DNA of 64,000 bases from Scenedesmus sp. ARA3 (taxonomy: Eukaryota > Chlorophyta > Chlorophyceae > Sphaeropleales > Scenedesmaceae), in contig RWJK01001878.1 of NCBI GenBank assembly GCA_004335835.1, positions 32,241 through 96,240 of the forward strand, read 5' to 3'. Below, piece after piece: positions 11,301 through 23,437 of this stretch. Position 1 is the stretch's first letter. Each line of letters begins with the position of its first letter. The translations under genes and the position numbers were made by a program. Below the pieces are notes generated by a model. It had not been told where the DNA came from, did not search any database, and worked only from the letters and a program-made list of their open reading frames with translations.

Positions 11301-12981
11301 CTTGTGGGCCAACGCACCAGTCAAACAGCTGCGTCAGAGAGGCAAGTTGCTGGGTGTTACACGGCTCGAGCAGCAACTTCCATTGGGCCTCTTTACAGTA
11401 TGCTGTTTTTCCCTGGGAATTGATGCAGGCATCAGGCGAGTCTTCAGGTGCAGCTGCAGTGCTGAAATGCTGTGTGCCAATCTGGCATGAGCGTTGTGAA
11501 TTTGTGCAGTATGGCAGCAGCAGAAGGGACCACACCAGCAACACTGCTGGGAGGTGTCCTTGTTTGTGCATAACACCTGGGCTGCGAGCAAGGTGCTGGC
11601 TTCAGTTTGGCCACAAGTACAGCACATTTGACATCATGTATTGAGCAACATGATGATGATGTTCATGTATTCAGCGGTTGTGACCAACTGCAGCAGCTGA
11701 TGTTTGCTATTGAGTTGATCCAGTGGATGGCTGATGGATCAAGTGGTTGCCCAATTAGCCTGTCATTGGCTCGAAAACGGGCTGTGTTCCCGTCGTGTAA
11801 CACACAAATCGTGAGTGCCTATGACATGAGCATGGTAAAGCAGTACTGTACTACTGCACAACTTGTTTGCTCCATAGTGCTTGACAGGCACCTGTGCTGG
11901 TAAGTACTGCTGCTTCAACCTCCTGCCCTTGCTCACTGGTCACATTACATTACATTACATTACATGCTCCACTCAACGAGGAGTGGGAACCCCAGTCAGG
12001 AGCCAACGAGAGGCTCATAGGGGGAGGAAACATCGAAGAACAACTCATCATCGTCCAAACCGTCAGACGAAAACGCAGAAAAAACTCATCAGCATCATCA
12101 ATAGCTTGAGCAATAGCCTGAGAGGACAGAAGGACCTCAGGTTACATGCATGTGCAATTCGCATCATGGCATGGGCTCGCACTGCACTGCAATGCAGAGC
12201 TGCTGACAGTTGCAAAAGGACCTCAAGTCACTGTGAGAAGCACAAAGCTGCCGACGCATGCTGCTAACTTTCTGAGCTGTCAACATGAATCGTCCGTGTA
12301 CACAGCCGCAGGCCAGCTCTGATGATGATGATGAGCCGCAGGCCAGCTCTGTGCTACAAACTGCAGCACAGAGCACTGCAGTACTGCAGCAGCACTGCTG
12401 GCAGGCATGGCTGAGTGTGCGCAGCAGCGCGCCTGAACAATGGTTCTTGGGTCGCATGCGGCACCATAACTGCCATCAAAGTCGTGCTGTCGTGTCCATT
12501 GGCAGCACCACTTGTTTCCCGCCCAGTGTCTGCCACCGTGTGACATGGCATGGTGCTGTGGCTCCGCAGCACTTGTTTGCTGCTGGTTGCCTGACATAAT
12601 TGAACTTGATGATGTAATAATCAAACATGGGTCCACTGTACTGCATGCTGAGGCAGGGTACGGCTGCGACGCCAGTACACCGGCACTGCACAGGCACTTG
12701 AGTCCTCAACTGTGTTTCTCGCCTCGAAACATAACTCGACAAGCATTTTACAGCTTGTGAGTACTTTAATAAGTCACTTGTCTCTTTTTTGAACGTACTA
12801 CAGTCCCCAGTTTGTTATGCATGTGTGGTTAGGGCTTGGTTACGCAAGGCATTTTCGGCGACCCTATCAAAGGCGGCACAATTTCTGCCACTTCACCAAC
12901 CGTACCAGTCACCAACTCGTACAAACGGCGCTTCAAAGAGACCTCCAACACCTTCAACAACCTCAAGCAACCTTCTCAACA
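11301..12981. other. Gene-poor interval
   Basis: Only short open frames on both strands, with no recognised domain. About 11943-11965 holds a short (ATTAC)n repeat of four to five units. The end of this interval is presumably the 5' UTR of the following ORF. Confidence 0.5.
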
Positions 12982-13716
12982 ATGGCCCCGAAGTCGACAT
13001 TGCCAATGACTCAGTTGGTGCTGTTGGCCGCATTTGCGTGCATGCTTTCTTTCGTTTCCGTGACTTGCGTGTATATTGTCGTTGGCATGTTTGTTGTCGC
13101 TGCGTGCATTATGCTGCCTGTCTTTTGCGTTGTGTTGTGCTTTTACTGCTGCATCTACTGCTGCATCTACTGCTGCAACTGCTTCTCAAGCTTCATCGTC
13201 ATCAGGCTGTTCTGTAATGCTGCAAACAAAGCTGCTACACAGGCCCCAGCAACCAAGCGTGAGGCCCCCAGCAAGGCTGCTCCTCCTGTGGCTAACAAAT
13301 CTGCAGCTGCTGCCTTCTCCGCTGTGGTTGCAGCTATCGAGCGCACCATTGCTGCTGCCGAGGACATCTTCCAGCTGCCTGCTGCTGTGCTGCAGGCAAA
13401 TGCTGCTGACCACTCTGCTGCCCTTGCCGCCCGCGCTGCAGCCAATGCCGGCCGCCCCCGTTTGACACCTGAGGAGCGTGCAGCACTGCTGGCCCGCAGC
13501 CGTGCTGACGCCTCTGCTCTTGTGTCCAGGCTGGGTGTGGCTGAGGCTGAGACGGGTGCCACAGCAGAGCAGCGCATTGAAAAGGCACGGCGCTTTGCAG
13601 TTGAGCAGGCAGCACAGCAGGAGTGTGATGTCATTGAGCAGCAGCTGCTGGCCATGTCATTTGAGGACGCATTTGCACTCATCATTGCCGAGCACCCAGA
13701 GCTGGCACCGAAGTAG
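12982..13716 (+). CDS. Hypothetical Ala-rich protein with hydrophobic Cys-rich N-terminus
   Basis: A 244-codon frame starting at ATG 12982 in good context (caacaATGGCC). Residues ~10-75 are very hydrophobic and Cys-rich, with two or three potential membrane segments (for example CIMLPVFCVVLCFYCC). The remainder is Ala-rich and charged, probably helical (LTPEERAALLARSRADASAL). The hydrophobic stretch (about 13040-13205) is T-rich and unlike the GC-rich rest, so it may be an unspliced intron rather than membrane helices. I recognise no family. The ORF stops just before an A-rich run, a hairpin and a tRNA-like element. Confidence 0.5.
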   Translation: MAPKSTLPMTQLVLLAAFACMLSFVSVTCVYIVVGMFVVAACIMLPVFCVVLCFYCCIYCCIYCCNCFSSFIVIRLFCNAANKAATQAPATKREAPSKAAPPVANKSAAAAFSAVVAAIERTIAAAEDIFQLPAAVLQANAADHSAALAARAAANAGRPRLTPEERAALLARSRADASALVSRLGVAEAETGATAEQRIEKARRFAVEQAAQQECDVIEQQLLAMSFEDAFALIIAEHPELAPK

Positions 13717-13756
13717 AAAAAACAAAAAAAAAACCCAAAAAATAAAATAAAAAAGT

Positions 13757-13780
13757 GCCCAGCTGCATTGGCAGCTGGGC
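13757..13780. terminator. Perfect 10-bp hairpin after A-rich run
   Basis: The inverted repeat gcccagctgc / gcagctgggc with loop attg is perfect. It follows about 40 bases of A-rich sequence just after the stop at 13716 and sits 3 bases before the tRNA-like element. Such compact hairpins are typical of organellar or bacterial-type 3' ends, but its role here is not known. A histone-type 3' stem-loop is less likely, because that has a 6-bp stem and the ORF is not a histone. Confidence 0.55.
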
Positions 13781-13783
13781 CAA

Positions 13784-13850
13784 TGCCCCGTAGTTTAGTT
13801 GGCAAAACACCCGCTTGCGGGAGTCGCTGGTTCAAATCCAGCCGGGGCAA
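13784..13850 (+). tRNA. tRNA-like element lacking an anticodon loop
   Basis: A 7-bp acceptor stem (TGCCCCG with CGGGGCA), a D arm (GTTT with AAAC around AGTTGGCA) and a 5-bp T arm (GCTGG / TTCAAAT / CCAGC) all pair perfectly. The pol III A box (tagtttagttgg) and B box (ggttcaaatcc) match consensus. The anticodon stem CCCGC/GCGGG encloses only TT, so about five loop bases including the anticodon are missing and the total is 67 nt. No amino-acid identity can be given. It may be a tRNA pseudogene, a tRNA-derived SINE head, or an insertion of organellar origin. There is no T run just downstream for pol III termination. Confidence 0.6.
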
Positions 13851-15095
13851 AACAAAATCACACAACAGCAGCTACTTGGTGCCAGCGCAGGACTTGCTGT
13901 GCACATGCATGCCAACAGCCTACTAACTGCCACAGCTTGCAAAGTTTGCTGAACCTGCAGGTGCCACATGCCAATGTCTCCTGACCTCAAGCAAGCATTG
14001 CCAACCACAACTATTGCTGGTCGGTGAGGTGTTTGGGTGTGCAGCAGCAACAGCCTGGGATGCTTTGTACACCCGGTGCTGGGCCAGCGCCAGGTAGCAA
14101 TGCTGTGAGCTGATTGAATTACAAGTCAAGCTGTGTGATGATGGGTGTATGCACCTTGCGCAAGGTGGAGCCCTGCGGTGTTGGTAGGCAGACATGCTGG
14201 ACAAACAATTGGGTGTGGTGCATGAGTCAGCAGTGCTGTCAGCATGCACTTGTGACACAGGTTGCCTCTTCAAGTTGTTTACTGCAACTGTGACAGGCAG
14301 CATATGCTGGGGACCATTCACCCATGTCGTCTGATGCTGAACTTGCGGCAATCAAAGCATGACCTCACTGACACAGCACAATGCAAATACTCTGTCAACA
14401 GCTACTAGTAGTGCTGTCTTGCTGCAGCTGCTGCTGAGCACGCTGCTGGCGTTTGTTGTTGTCTGATTTTGTTGGATGTATCCACTGTTGAGAGTGCACA
14501 TTACTACGTATTAGTGGCATGGGAAGACAGCATGTGTTGCGCAGTACGCATGGAAAGGTGCTTTACAGAATCACAAGCCAGAGACAATGACAAAATAGCA
14601 GCCCTGATGGCTTGCTGTGTCAGCTGGACTGATGGCAGTGCAGCTTAAAATGCTGGATGTTTCTGTACAAGTAGCACCAGCCACGGCCACCAGCTAGTGC
14701 CAGTGACCACAGTAGTACAGTGTGCTGGCCATCTGCACAAGGCATCATGGAAATGGACGAATTCTGAACAATCATGTGCAGCATCGTGCCAGATAAGAAG
14801 GCCTGCAGACGTTGCTGTGCATGCAGCATATCACAGCTGGAGTCAGTCAGGTTGACAACTTGAGTGCTGCGCTGCTGGTACCTAAGCAGTGTGACAAACC
14901 ACTCTCAGATCTTCTATTCATCAAACCATCTTTCAACGGCCGACGTCAAACAACACACTGCTGGCCAACCACCTGCCACAGCACCAGCGTGGCAGTGTAG
15001 CAAGCCCCAAACGTGTACACACCACACATCCACCAGCACCTTCAAGAATCGTCCACATCATCTGCCACGGTTGCCCTGCAGCAACCTCCACTGCG
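13851..15095. other. Gene-poor interval, 3' flank of transporter gene
   Basis: No supported coding region. It lies 3' of the minus-strand transporter gene and after the tRNA-like element. Scattered short open frames on both strands have no recognised domain. Confidence 0.5.
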
Positions 15096-16810
15096 CTACC
15101 TGCAGTACACCAGCTGCTGCTGTGGCTGCCACTGCTGCTGCTGCAGGTTTGATACAGGTGTCCTTGTCTCCATCACATCCTGTACTGCCACAAGCGGCCG
15201 GAACCCTTCCTTCTGCTGCTGAACCCAGGGTGACGCTGAAACCTGCCTCACTCGGTGCGGCTGGATGTAGACCATGGCATCAGTGCCACTGCATTTCATC
15301 ACCTTTGCAGGGTCTTCTGCAGCCCAGTATGCTGCTGTCTTGATGGGGGCCTCCAAAATCAGCCGCTGCTTCAGCTGACCTGCACGCACTACCAAAGCTC
15401 TGCCCCAGGCATGTAATGCCAGCCCCAGCACTGCAACTCCCAAGCCACCCCACTGCATTGGCGGGATCATTCCAGCAGCAAAGCTGGAGTGCCAAGGGTA
15501 CAGGAACGCAGTACCCAGGCTGAATGCTGCTGTTGTTGTTACTTCCATCAGGCTCACTGTCAGGGCTGAGCTTGCCTGTACTGCCACAATCGTCAGCAGG
15601 CAGTACACTGTGAATGTACTGCTACTGGCCAGGAGGGTGGGCAGTGCAGCTTTCCAGCCAGCAAAGGTAGCAACAAGCTTTGGTGCTTCGAGCAGAAGCG
15701 CTGGCGCTGCCAGCACAAGCATTGCATACCATGCAATGTGTGTTTGCACTGCCAGAGGTGGCGGGCCAGCTGGCATGACAACATCTTCTTCGTCACTAAC
15801 ACAGCCGGTGCTGCTGCTGCTGGCGCGGTTGCTGGTGCTCGCGCTGCTGCTGGTGCGCAGTAGGCTGCTGCCGCTGCTGCTGGTGCGTCCCCCTAGGCTC
15901 ATTGCGTGAGGCAGCGTGTCAACCCGCTGCTGCAGAGCCTTCTGCAGCATGCAGATGCTGCCAGCTTGCAGGAAGATGCCGCTGGCTTGCAGGACAGCTA
16001 TGGCGGCTTGCAGGAAAAGGCCTGTTGACCTCCAGAACCAGAAGATGTGTTGGCCCTCATAGCTGGCAAGACCAGCACCGGCAGATATGGCCAGTACCAG
16101 CAGCGTACTCCACAGTGGCCAAGGTGACTGCAAATGCATCAGCAGGCTGATACCCAGGACCAGCACAGGGGCACAGGACTGCAGTGGGAGCAGCAAACAA
16201 AGCAGCAGCGGCAGGGAGTTTGGGGGATGCAAGGATCTGGAGAATGCTTCAATTGCGCAGGTGCAGCAAGCAGTTCCTGCACAGAGGCTCTGAGAGGGTA
16301 GTGTTCTGGTGTACATGCAGACTCTGAGAGGTGCGTATGTACCAGAGCTCTGAAACGGCATAAGCAAAACCAGCTGGACGTCGAGCACAGCATGAGTCTT
16401 GCCAGAACAAGGCATCAGGGTCTTGCAATTGCCTGGCAGAGTTGCTGCTCACTGCTCACCTTGAGCACTGCAGTGGCTGGGATGGAAGTGGCTTCAATGG
16501 TCTGCAGCAGGGCATACGCTGCCATGCTGCCGCCCAGCAACAGCCCTACAATCAACAGCTGCTTCTGCTTGGATGGGCCCGCATCCTCCGACTTCGTCGC
16601 TGCATATTCTGCTTGGTCGCCCAAGTCCAGTTTCAAGTTCAACACCAGTACTGCTGCTCGTGCGAACGCCCAGGCCGTCGCAGTGTGCAGCAAATACAAC
16701 GAAAAGGGAAAGTCGAATCTGCTGAACTGCGCAGCATTTCCAGCAGCAGTTGCTGCCACCGCTGCGAACAGCCAGATCGCCGATCGTGCAAGCATTTCTG
16801 TGGAGCTCAT
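15096..16810 (-). CDS. TPT/DMT-superfamily transporter (nucleotide-sugar or triose-phosphate type)
   Basis: Two exons, 16810-16460 and 16178-15096, join in phase 0 to give 477 residues. About ten hydrophobic helices are visible. The junction reads TSIPATAVLK then SCAPVLVLGISLL, which resembles the conserved 'K...P' helix of triose-phosphate/nucleotide-sugar transporters. The second half (ASSALTVSLMEVTTTAAFSL, MQWGGLGVAVLGLALHAWG) resembles the family's terminal helices. A Ser-rich cytosolic loop with an acidic motif (VSDEEDVV) separates the two halves. The last ~100 residues form a soluble Gln-rich tail that is not usual for the family. Substrate and membrane cannot be predicted. The intron contains no echo copies. 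Confidence 0.7.
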
Positions 16811-18454
16811 TGCGGTATATTACATAACAACCGCATGGTTATGGTGCATACGCTGGAGGCTGAACAGGGCAGGGCAGTTTGCAACTTTCGCAGCAAGGCG
16901 ACGGTCCACTTCCCCTGCAGAGGCGAATGAATACGCCAGCCGCTGTCATGCACCCGACACATACGTAGAGTATACGCCTATTTAATTGCTAAGTGTATTG
17001 AAGTTGATGAGGAGCAGAGGAGATCCAATATGTGGGGTAGCAACAGTGTTCGTACCCTCCAGTTGCAAGCAACATCATCATCTCAGGCATAAAAAAATGC
17101 TGTGAAAACCATGCAGTGGTGATTTCAAGATCGATCGCAGTTTCAGCACGCCTATCGCGAGGTGCTCCTCATTGCTCCTGCAGCAATCTCTGCACAAAGG
17201 CATTTAAAATTATTTCAAAGACAAAAGCGTCTTGTACTTGATTGCAGCCGCAAGAACCAGTTGCCTGTATCTGTGCACGCCCGTATGGCGGGAGCTGGCA
17301 CTGGTGAGATGACACCAGTGGTGACGCCAATGTGCACTTCAGGTTGCGAGGCAGCCGGCTTGCAGAGCAGCTGCAGGGCCCCGAACGTACCTTTCATGAC
17401 AAGCACAGCATTGTTGTTGCAGTGACGGCCAACAGCTGCGCACATATTGTCCCAGCAGACAGCACAGCAATGGAACTGGCACCGTGCCTGGCTGCAGCCT
17501 GCAGCCGGGCTGCAGTTCCTGGACCTAAATCAACTCATTCGCTGTTCATCCGCAGCGTGAGCTCGCTGGTTCGTCGTCATGCTGGCACGTGGCAACAAGG
17601 TTCCTGCTAAACGCCCAGTGGCAACTTCTGTTGGCAGCCCGCGCTGCAGGTGTTGACAAGCATCACAGTCACAATTATTGGTATGGCTGGTTGTTCACAG
17701 AGAGTTTGCATATAGGTTGTGTAAGGAGTTTCAGCTGGTTGTGTCACGTATCACGAGTTGCAGAGACGACAATACGCGCCAGGCACCACGCATCCTGCAT
17801 GATGCAGGAAAGCTGTGCAAAAAAAAAACAGCTGTGCAAGGGGGCCCCCAGTCTTGCTGAGCTCAGCAGCCTCGAGAGGCTCCAGCCTTTTCAGCCAGCA
17901 CAGCACAAGGGGCTTCTGAACCAGCATTGCTTGAAGGTGCGCAGTTATGCTTTTACCATGCATAAAATCGTCCTATTTACAAGGCGTCTTCCTGGTATGT
18001 GAAGCCTGGTATGTGAACCCAGTTACAATCCTTGTCCTTCTATAAAAAAAGGCAACACACTACTGCAACAGCCCAATGGGCAGAGAGTTATATTCTGCAG
18101 CTGCACCAACATGGCAACACCTGCAGGGATGCAGCAGCAATGCCCACGCACAAATATGTTAAGCAATCACTGGCTCAACAGCAAACACGCAGTGCTCCTG
18201 CTGCGCTTGCCATGCCTGCTGCAGCTTGCATCTGCAGCCACAGCCTCTGTGCACTGCTACCACTAACACCCTCCAACAGCCAGCACCACTGCAGCCAGTT
18301 GCATTCACCTCCGCCTCTAAAAACCACCCCACAACCCAACCCCTCCTGCTGAACCATCCTCAGCACCCTTACAACTGCAATCCAGCACACCACCCTGCAC
18401 CCTGCAGCTGATCTCAGCAGCAGCAGCAGCAGCAGCAGCAGGGATAGCCCCAGC
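16811..18454. other. Intergenic, transporter promoter and bL31 3' flank
   Basis: No gene supported. It contains the upstream region of the transporter and the 3' flank of bL31. A TGTAA, the green-algal polyadenylation motif, lies on the minus strand at 18369-18373, about 85 nt beyond the bL31 stop. A CAG run at about 18416-18440 is also present. Confidence 0.45.
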
Positions 18455-18752
18455 TCAGCGCCTCTTCTTCTTTGTGGCCTTGGCCTTGCCCCCAATCCTC
18501 TTCATACCCTCATCCTCGGTGGCTGGACCAGATGAGCCTGCTGCTGCGCCGATCTCGGCAAACTCCTCGAGCCCACCAAACCTCTTCTTAAACTTGTTCA
18601 GCTGGCCCTCGTCCACGATCATGAGGGAGCTGTTGCCCTGGTAGAAGGGGTGGTTGCCTGCGGCAGCAGCAGCAGCAGCAATGGTGAGGCAAAGCACAGC
18701 ACTCCACGATTATGAGGGAGCTGTTGCCCTGGTAGAAGGGGTGGTTGCCTGC

Positions 18753-18809
<57 letters not shown>

Positions 18810-18859
18810 NNNNNNNNNNNNNNNNNNNNNNNNNNNNNNNNNNNNNNNNNNNNNNNNNN

Positions 18860-18914
<55 letters not shown>

Positions 18915-20229
18915 TGGTGAGGAGAAGCACAGCAGTCCACAATCATGAGGGGGCTGTTGCCCTGGTAGAAGGGGTGGTTGCCTGCTGCAGCAGCAGCAGT
19001 GCAGCAGCACGCGGACAGTCATGAATACAGCAAGATATTTTGCGATATGGAGGTGGACGTGCACATTTGCGTCAATAAAATATGCACAAAAGACCTGGCT
19101 GCCATTGCCTGCTCAGCTGCTGGTTACAGGCATCGCATCAGCTGGGTTGTGCCAGGTGAAGAAGGAATAGCGGGCGCGCAGCAAGCACGTGATGATGAGC
19201 GCAGGCTGCTGCTGCAGCTGATTACGCCATTTGCATGAAAACTGCGGTGCGGTGCTGTATGTAGCAGCCTAGGTGCAAGGCTACTGGGTGCGATGTTGCG
19301 GACCGGCTCAGTGTCTGCCGCCAAATGCAAGCCAACAGACAGCCTGATGACTACCCTCTGTTGCTGAAACACTGCCGCCTGGCACAGCGCTGATGTTCAG
19401 CTCCCAAGAACAAAGCACCTGCACCACTACATATGCCGCTGCCACTGCCGCTGCTGTTACAACAGCTTCTGCGCTAAACTGCCGGCCTGGCATGCGGTGT
19501 CTGGTTTTCAACAGGGCATGTGTGCTGCATGCACGCACCAGGCAAGCTCCTGGTGATGTTCCCGTTGCTGCTGTGCTGCTGCAGTGCTGCTGGGCTGCTG
19601 CAGTGCTAGCTGCGTCCAACTACAAGGAGGGTTTCGAATTGGCAAAGAGAAGCCTGCGCCTTGCATGCTTGCTACCGCACCCTGTATGCCAATGCTGCTG
19701 GCTTCATTACTGCTGCACAGCTGCTGCCACTAGTGCTGACGCAACTGCTGCTGCCGCTGCCGATTGCAACATCAAATGCGCCGCTGCAACATCTACTGCT
19801 GTGAATGCTTCTCTTGTTGTTGTTGCGCTATCGTTGACGCTGCTGCTGCTGCTGCTATGCTGCAGGGCGTCACGAAGGGTGGGTGCCCTGACGGCCAGGC
19901 TTCCGCCGACTGGCTGCCATACAGCCACATCAGCTGCTGCAGAAACATCCTGAACTAACCAAAGATGCTTCAATTCACACAGCAGCCTAGCTCTCTTGCC
20001 CACCTGAGTAGATATCCACATTGTATTGCTGCTTGGTGCCGCCCACTGTCATGACCTCCACACCATTGCAGAACACCTTTGCCTCGTCATACCACTCCGG
20101 GTGGATGTCCCTCTTGCGCATGGTGGCTGCGGTGACGCCCTGCGTGATTGGCTGACGCCTGCTGAGGCCTGCACCAGCCTTGAAGGCAGCCACACGGCTG
20201 CCGCAGAAGCTGCTGACTGCGTATGCCAT
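18455..20229 (-). CDS. Plastid ribosomal protein bL31
   Basis: Large-subunit ribosomal protein of bacterial type, presumably imported into the plastid. Exons 20229-20004 and 18657-18455 join in phase 1 to give 142 residues. After a ~36-residue basic presequence, the N-terminal exon reads [20 protein letters not shown] and [15 protein letters not shown]. The second exon continues [20 protein letters not shown] then KFKKRFG. This is the expected bL31 order IHPEW...G(H)PFY.G...D..G...F..R(F/Y). A basic tail [10 protein letters not shown] and an Ala/Ser linker extend beyond the bacterial length. Only one Cys is visible in the mature part, so it looks like the zinc-free form. The ~1.35-kb intron holds two extra copies of the exon 2 start, long CAG runs and a 50-base gap. 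Confidence 0.9.
18705..18987 (-). repeat. Two echoes of bL31 exon 2 start flanking CAG run and gap
   Basis: 18705-18757 and 18935-18987 repeat the exon 2 acceptor and the codons for [11 protein letters not shown](M/I)IV. Between them is a CAG/CTG run interrupted by 50 Ns (18810-18859), so the true repeat length is unknown. Confidence 0.9.
18810..18859. other. Assembly gap (50 N) inside CAG run
   Basis: Fifty Ns lie between two pure CAG tracts. The round number suggests a placeholder gap of unknown size. Confidence 0.95.
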
Positions 20230-20649
20230 TGCTGCGCTGCTTGCCGTTTACAGGCAAATTCAATGAAATGTGCACTCCGACAGCAATGCTAGCCGAAACA
20301 GTGCACAGGCAGCTTGGACCACAAGTCAGGCCGTCACTCGAATTCGCAAGCAGCACCTATTCCAACCGCAACAATCCTATGGAAGTTGATTCAACACGAT
20401 CGTTGCATCAACAAACGCAGCCATGCCTCAACCAGGTACGGGACCTGAATCGCAATGTAACAACAGCTGTTGAGGAGCGCAATGAGTTGCCGAGCGCGCT
20501 AATCACCTTGATGCAAGATAAGCTGTTACCGAAGTAGCTGGTGCATTGCTGGTTGCTGAGTTGACTTCGTCGACTCGATCTTCCTTTCCCGCTCGCACAT
20601 TGGCACAGTTCGACAGTTCTTAAACTTTTATCAGCAAAGTAAGATCCCC
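20230..20649. promoter_or_regulatory. Divergent upstream region bL31 / DUF1995-like gene
   Basis: About 420 bp separate the two divergent start codons, and both products are predicted to be plastid proteins. No individual promoter element could be assigned. A plus-strand open frame at 20223-20537 has no recognised domain. Confidence 0.45.
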
Positions 20650-23367
20650 ATGAAGACGCTGCAACACACTCACCATGCCAGGGGGTCACCCCACTGCATC
20701 CAGCACAGGTCAAGGGGTTACTCACTTCGTGCTAGGGCAGCACCTGCTGCGGTGCAGCAGGACACTGTTCCTCTGCCTCGTGACGTATCGTCCATGGTGC
20801 AGCAGGCAGCCGAGGCTGTGCAGAGGTGGGCAGAGCACCAACTTCTACTACTAGGTATAGCACTGTCATAGAGATCCAGTGCTGCATACCTTCATTGCAG
20901 AGGCAGACACACAGCACATTCCAAAGTCTTAGCAGCAAAAGGCCGTTAGTGTTCTGTTCCCTGCAACTCAGCGTGCTCTCCTACAGCAGACATGGGGAAC
21001 AACCGGGAAAGAAGCATCGCTGCAGATCTGCCACCTACCCGGCGGTCACCGCACCGCCCGTTGTACACACGCTTGCAGGAACTGAGCGGTCGCCTGCAGG
21101 AACCACTGCTTAGGTATTGGTGAAAACACACACAGCCAACATTACATCTCGAATGTGCCTTCTATCATTCTTCGTCACGGTATGCTGCGCGTCCGTGTCA
21201 CATGAGGACGGTCCTCTGCCTGTTCTGGCTGTCCTGCAGGGCACAGGCCGCAGGCAAGCAGCGCCAGATTGTGGAGGTGATCAACCCCATCAATGAAAAG
21301 GCCAACAACTTTCTGGCCACAGGTGTGCACAGCAACACCAAACGGTAACAAGTGCAGCACCATGCTGTGGGTCAAACCATACAAGCGAATTTGTCGTTCA
21401 CAAGCAGGTAGCATCGTGATATAAAATGCTGGCAACGCACACGGCTGCGCTTGGTCCATCTCAGCCTGCATGTCATCATCTTCCTACTGCCGCAACAAAC
21501 GCATGCAGAGGCGCTGATGCAACCCTTGTCTGCTGCTGCTGCAGAGGCAATGGATTACCCCTGCTCAAACATGAAGGAGTTTGAGACCATTGTGGGCGTG
21601 ACAAAGGCGCTGCTGCAGCAGCTGACAGGCGCCGCAGCGCAGATCAAGGTCCAGAGGATCGACGAAGGCGGCATCGATGGGGACCTGTGTGCTATCGTGA
21701 CAGCGGGAGACAAGCAGGCAGTGGCTGTGGTGTGGCCGACAGCTGAAAAGCTGAAGCAGATCAAGCAGCTGGCAGAGGTGAGACAGCTGTATGATCAACT
21801 GATGTATAACTGTTGTATATACAACTGTCGTATCAACAATAACACGCAGCAAGAAGCATCAAGTAGCAGGCAAGCAATAAGCCGCAATTGCAACGGGCAC
21901 TCCGCTGTTGTCTATGCCTATCGCACCACGGAATTGCGCTGCTAGAAGGCACCAAGGAGCCGCAGAAGCTTGCAGGACAGCAGGGCTATGGCTGCATCTT
22001 TTCAAGCAAACCTCTGCTCCCTGACGTCGCCGCATTGCTGCTAACCAACACCCGTAACTTACGTTGCAAATGACGCTGTGCTGCTTGCAGGACAAGGCCA
22101 TCCAGTTACTGCTGGTGGTGCAGCCGCTATGGAAGGTATGTGGCTGGGACAACTTAATTTAGTTCTGATGTGTGCTCCTGGCGATGAGGTTTGTCTGTTG
22201 CAGCAACGTTGTGGTTCAATTGATGCCAACTCTTCACTGACACGGACAATCGCAGCGTACGTCAGGCTTTTTGGCGCTTGCATGATGATGGGCAGTGTGC
22301 TTCTGATGTGGTAGCACTGCCAACCGCTGGGGCTGCTGCTGCTCTGCGCTGACGCCTGCGCCCTCTGCTGCTGCCTCTGCCGCCTGCGTGGCTGTGCACG
22401 ATGCACGGCTGTGCGTGTTGTATCACACGGAATATCACAAAACCGACTATGCTGCATAGACCGAGGGCAACCTGGTGTCTGAGCTGGGCTTTGGTCCCTG
22501 GCGCAAGGCCAACGAGGACTTCCTGGCCACCTTCGAGCGCAGCTACCAGGTATGTCATAATGGTGTGTAATGTGTAATGTAAGATTGTCATATGACAGAG
22601 GCATCTGACCAGCTGTCACTGCTCAGAAAGCAATTGACTGGCTTTGCTGCTAATTTGCTGCTGGTTGGCACTTATGCACAGCAAGCACAGCTACCAGGTG
22701 CGCCCAGCTGCATGTGTCTCTGGCGTGATCCCCGGCTTGCAACACGTTTTCAAGCACACATAGCAAGCAGGCATGGCGTTCGATATGTTGCGCATGTCAT
22801 TTTAAACAGCTTGCAGTACATACACTCCCTGCTGCTGGCAATGCTGTCCAGGGTGTCTCTTCAGCTTCATGTTATGATCTCGTCACGCAGGCACTGGGCG
22901 CCCAGCAGACATCTGCACACATTTACCTTTCGATGTGCTCTGCTTTTCTGTGTGCAGCTGTATGAGCAGCGCATTGGTGCGCCTAGTTCTGTGGACCTAC
23001 GAACAGGTTGGTGCACACAGCTCTTGCAGTGTGTAGGGCTGGTAGCAGCAGCCCGGCCTAAGCATCCAATACGTGCAATGGTTGAGAGCAACATATGGTG
23101 CTTGGTCCTTCCGACACACACACCAGCTGCAAGCAGGTCTCCGCTAATATATGCAGCTGACAAACAGCTCAGGTAACGGTGCCTCCAGTCATGCTGCGCG
23201 CAGGGCAGTGGCAGCAGCGCTGGCAGCTGTTGACTGCTGCTGGTTGCGATTAGGATTGAGGTGCACAGCGCGCAGCGTTCTGCATGGGCTGTTGTCCTTC
23301 CTTACGGTAGCCACTGTGACAGAAACTAGCTTACTACTTCTCTTTTCACTCCCCGGCTTCAGCTGCC

Positions 23368-23437
<70 letters not shown>

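Noticed and set aside
13757..13780. Histone 3' stem-loop
   Set aside because: The stem is 10 bp with a different loop, and the upstream ORF is not a histone.
13167..13865. 232-codon minus-strand frame opposite the Ala-rich ORF
   Set aside because: It runs through the tRNA-like element and hairpin; its N-terminus is just the translated tRNA arms, a common false ORF.
19393..19953. 186-codon plus-strand frame in the bL31 intron
   Set aside because: Ala/Cys/Leu low complexity with no recognised domain. It lies inside a confident intron on the other strand.
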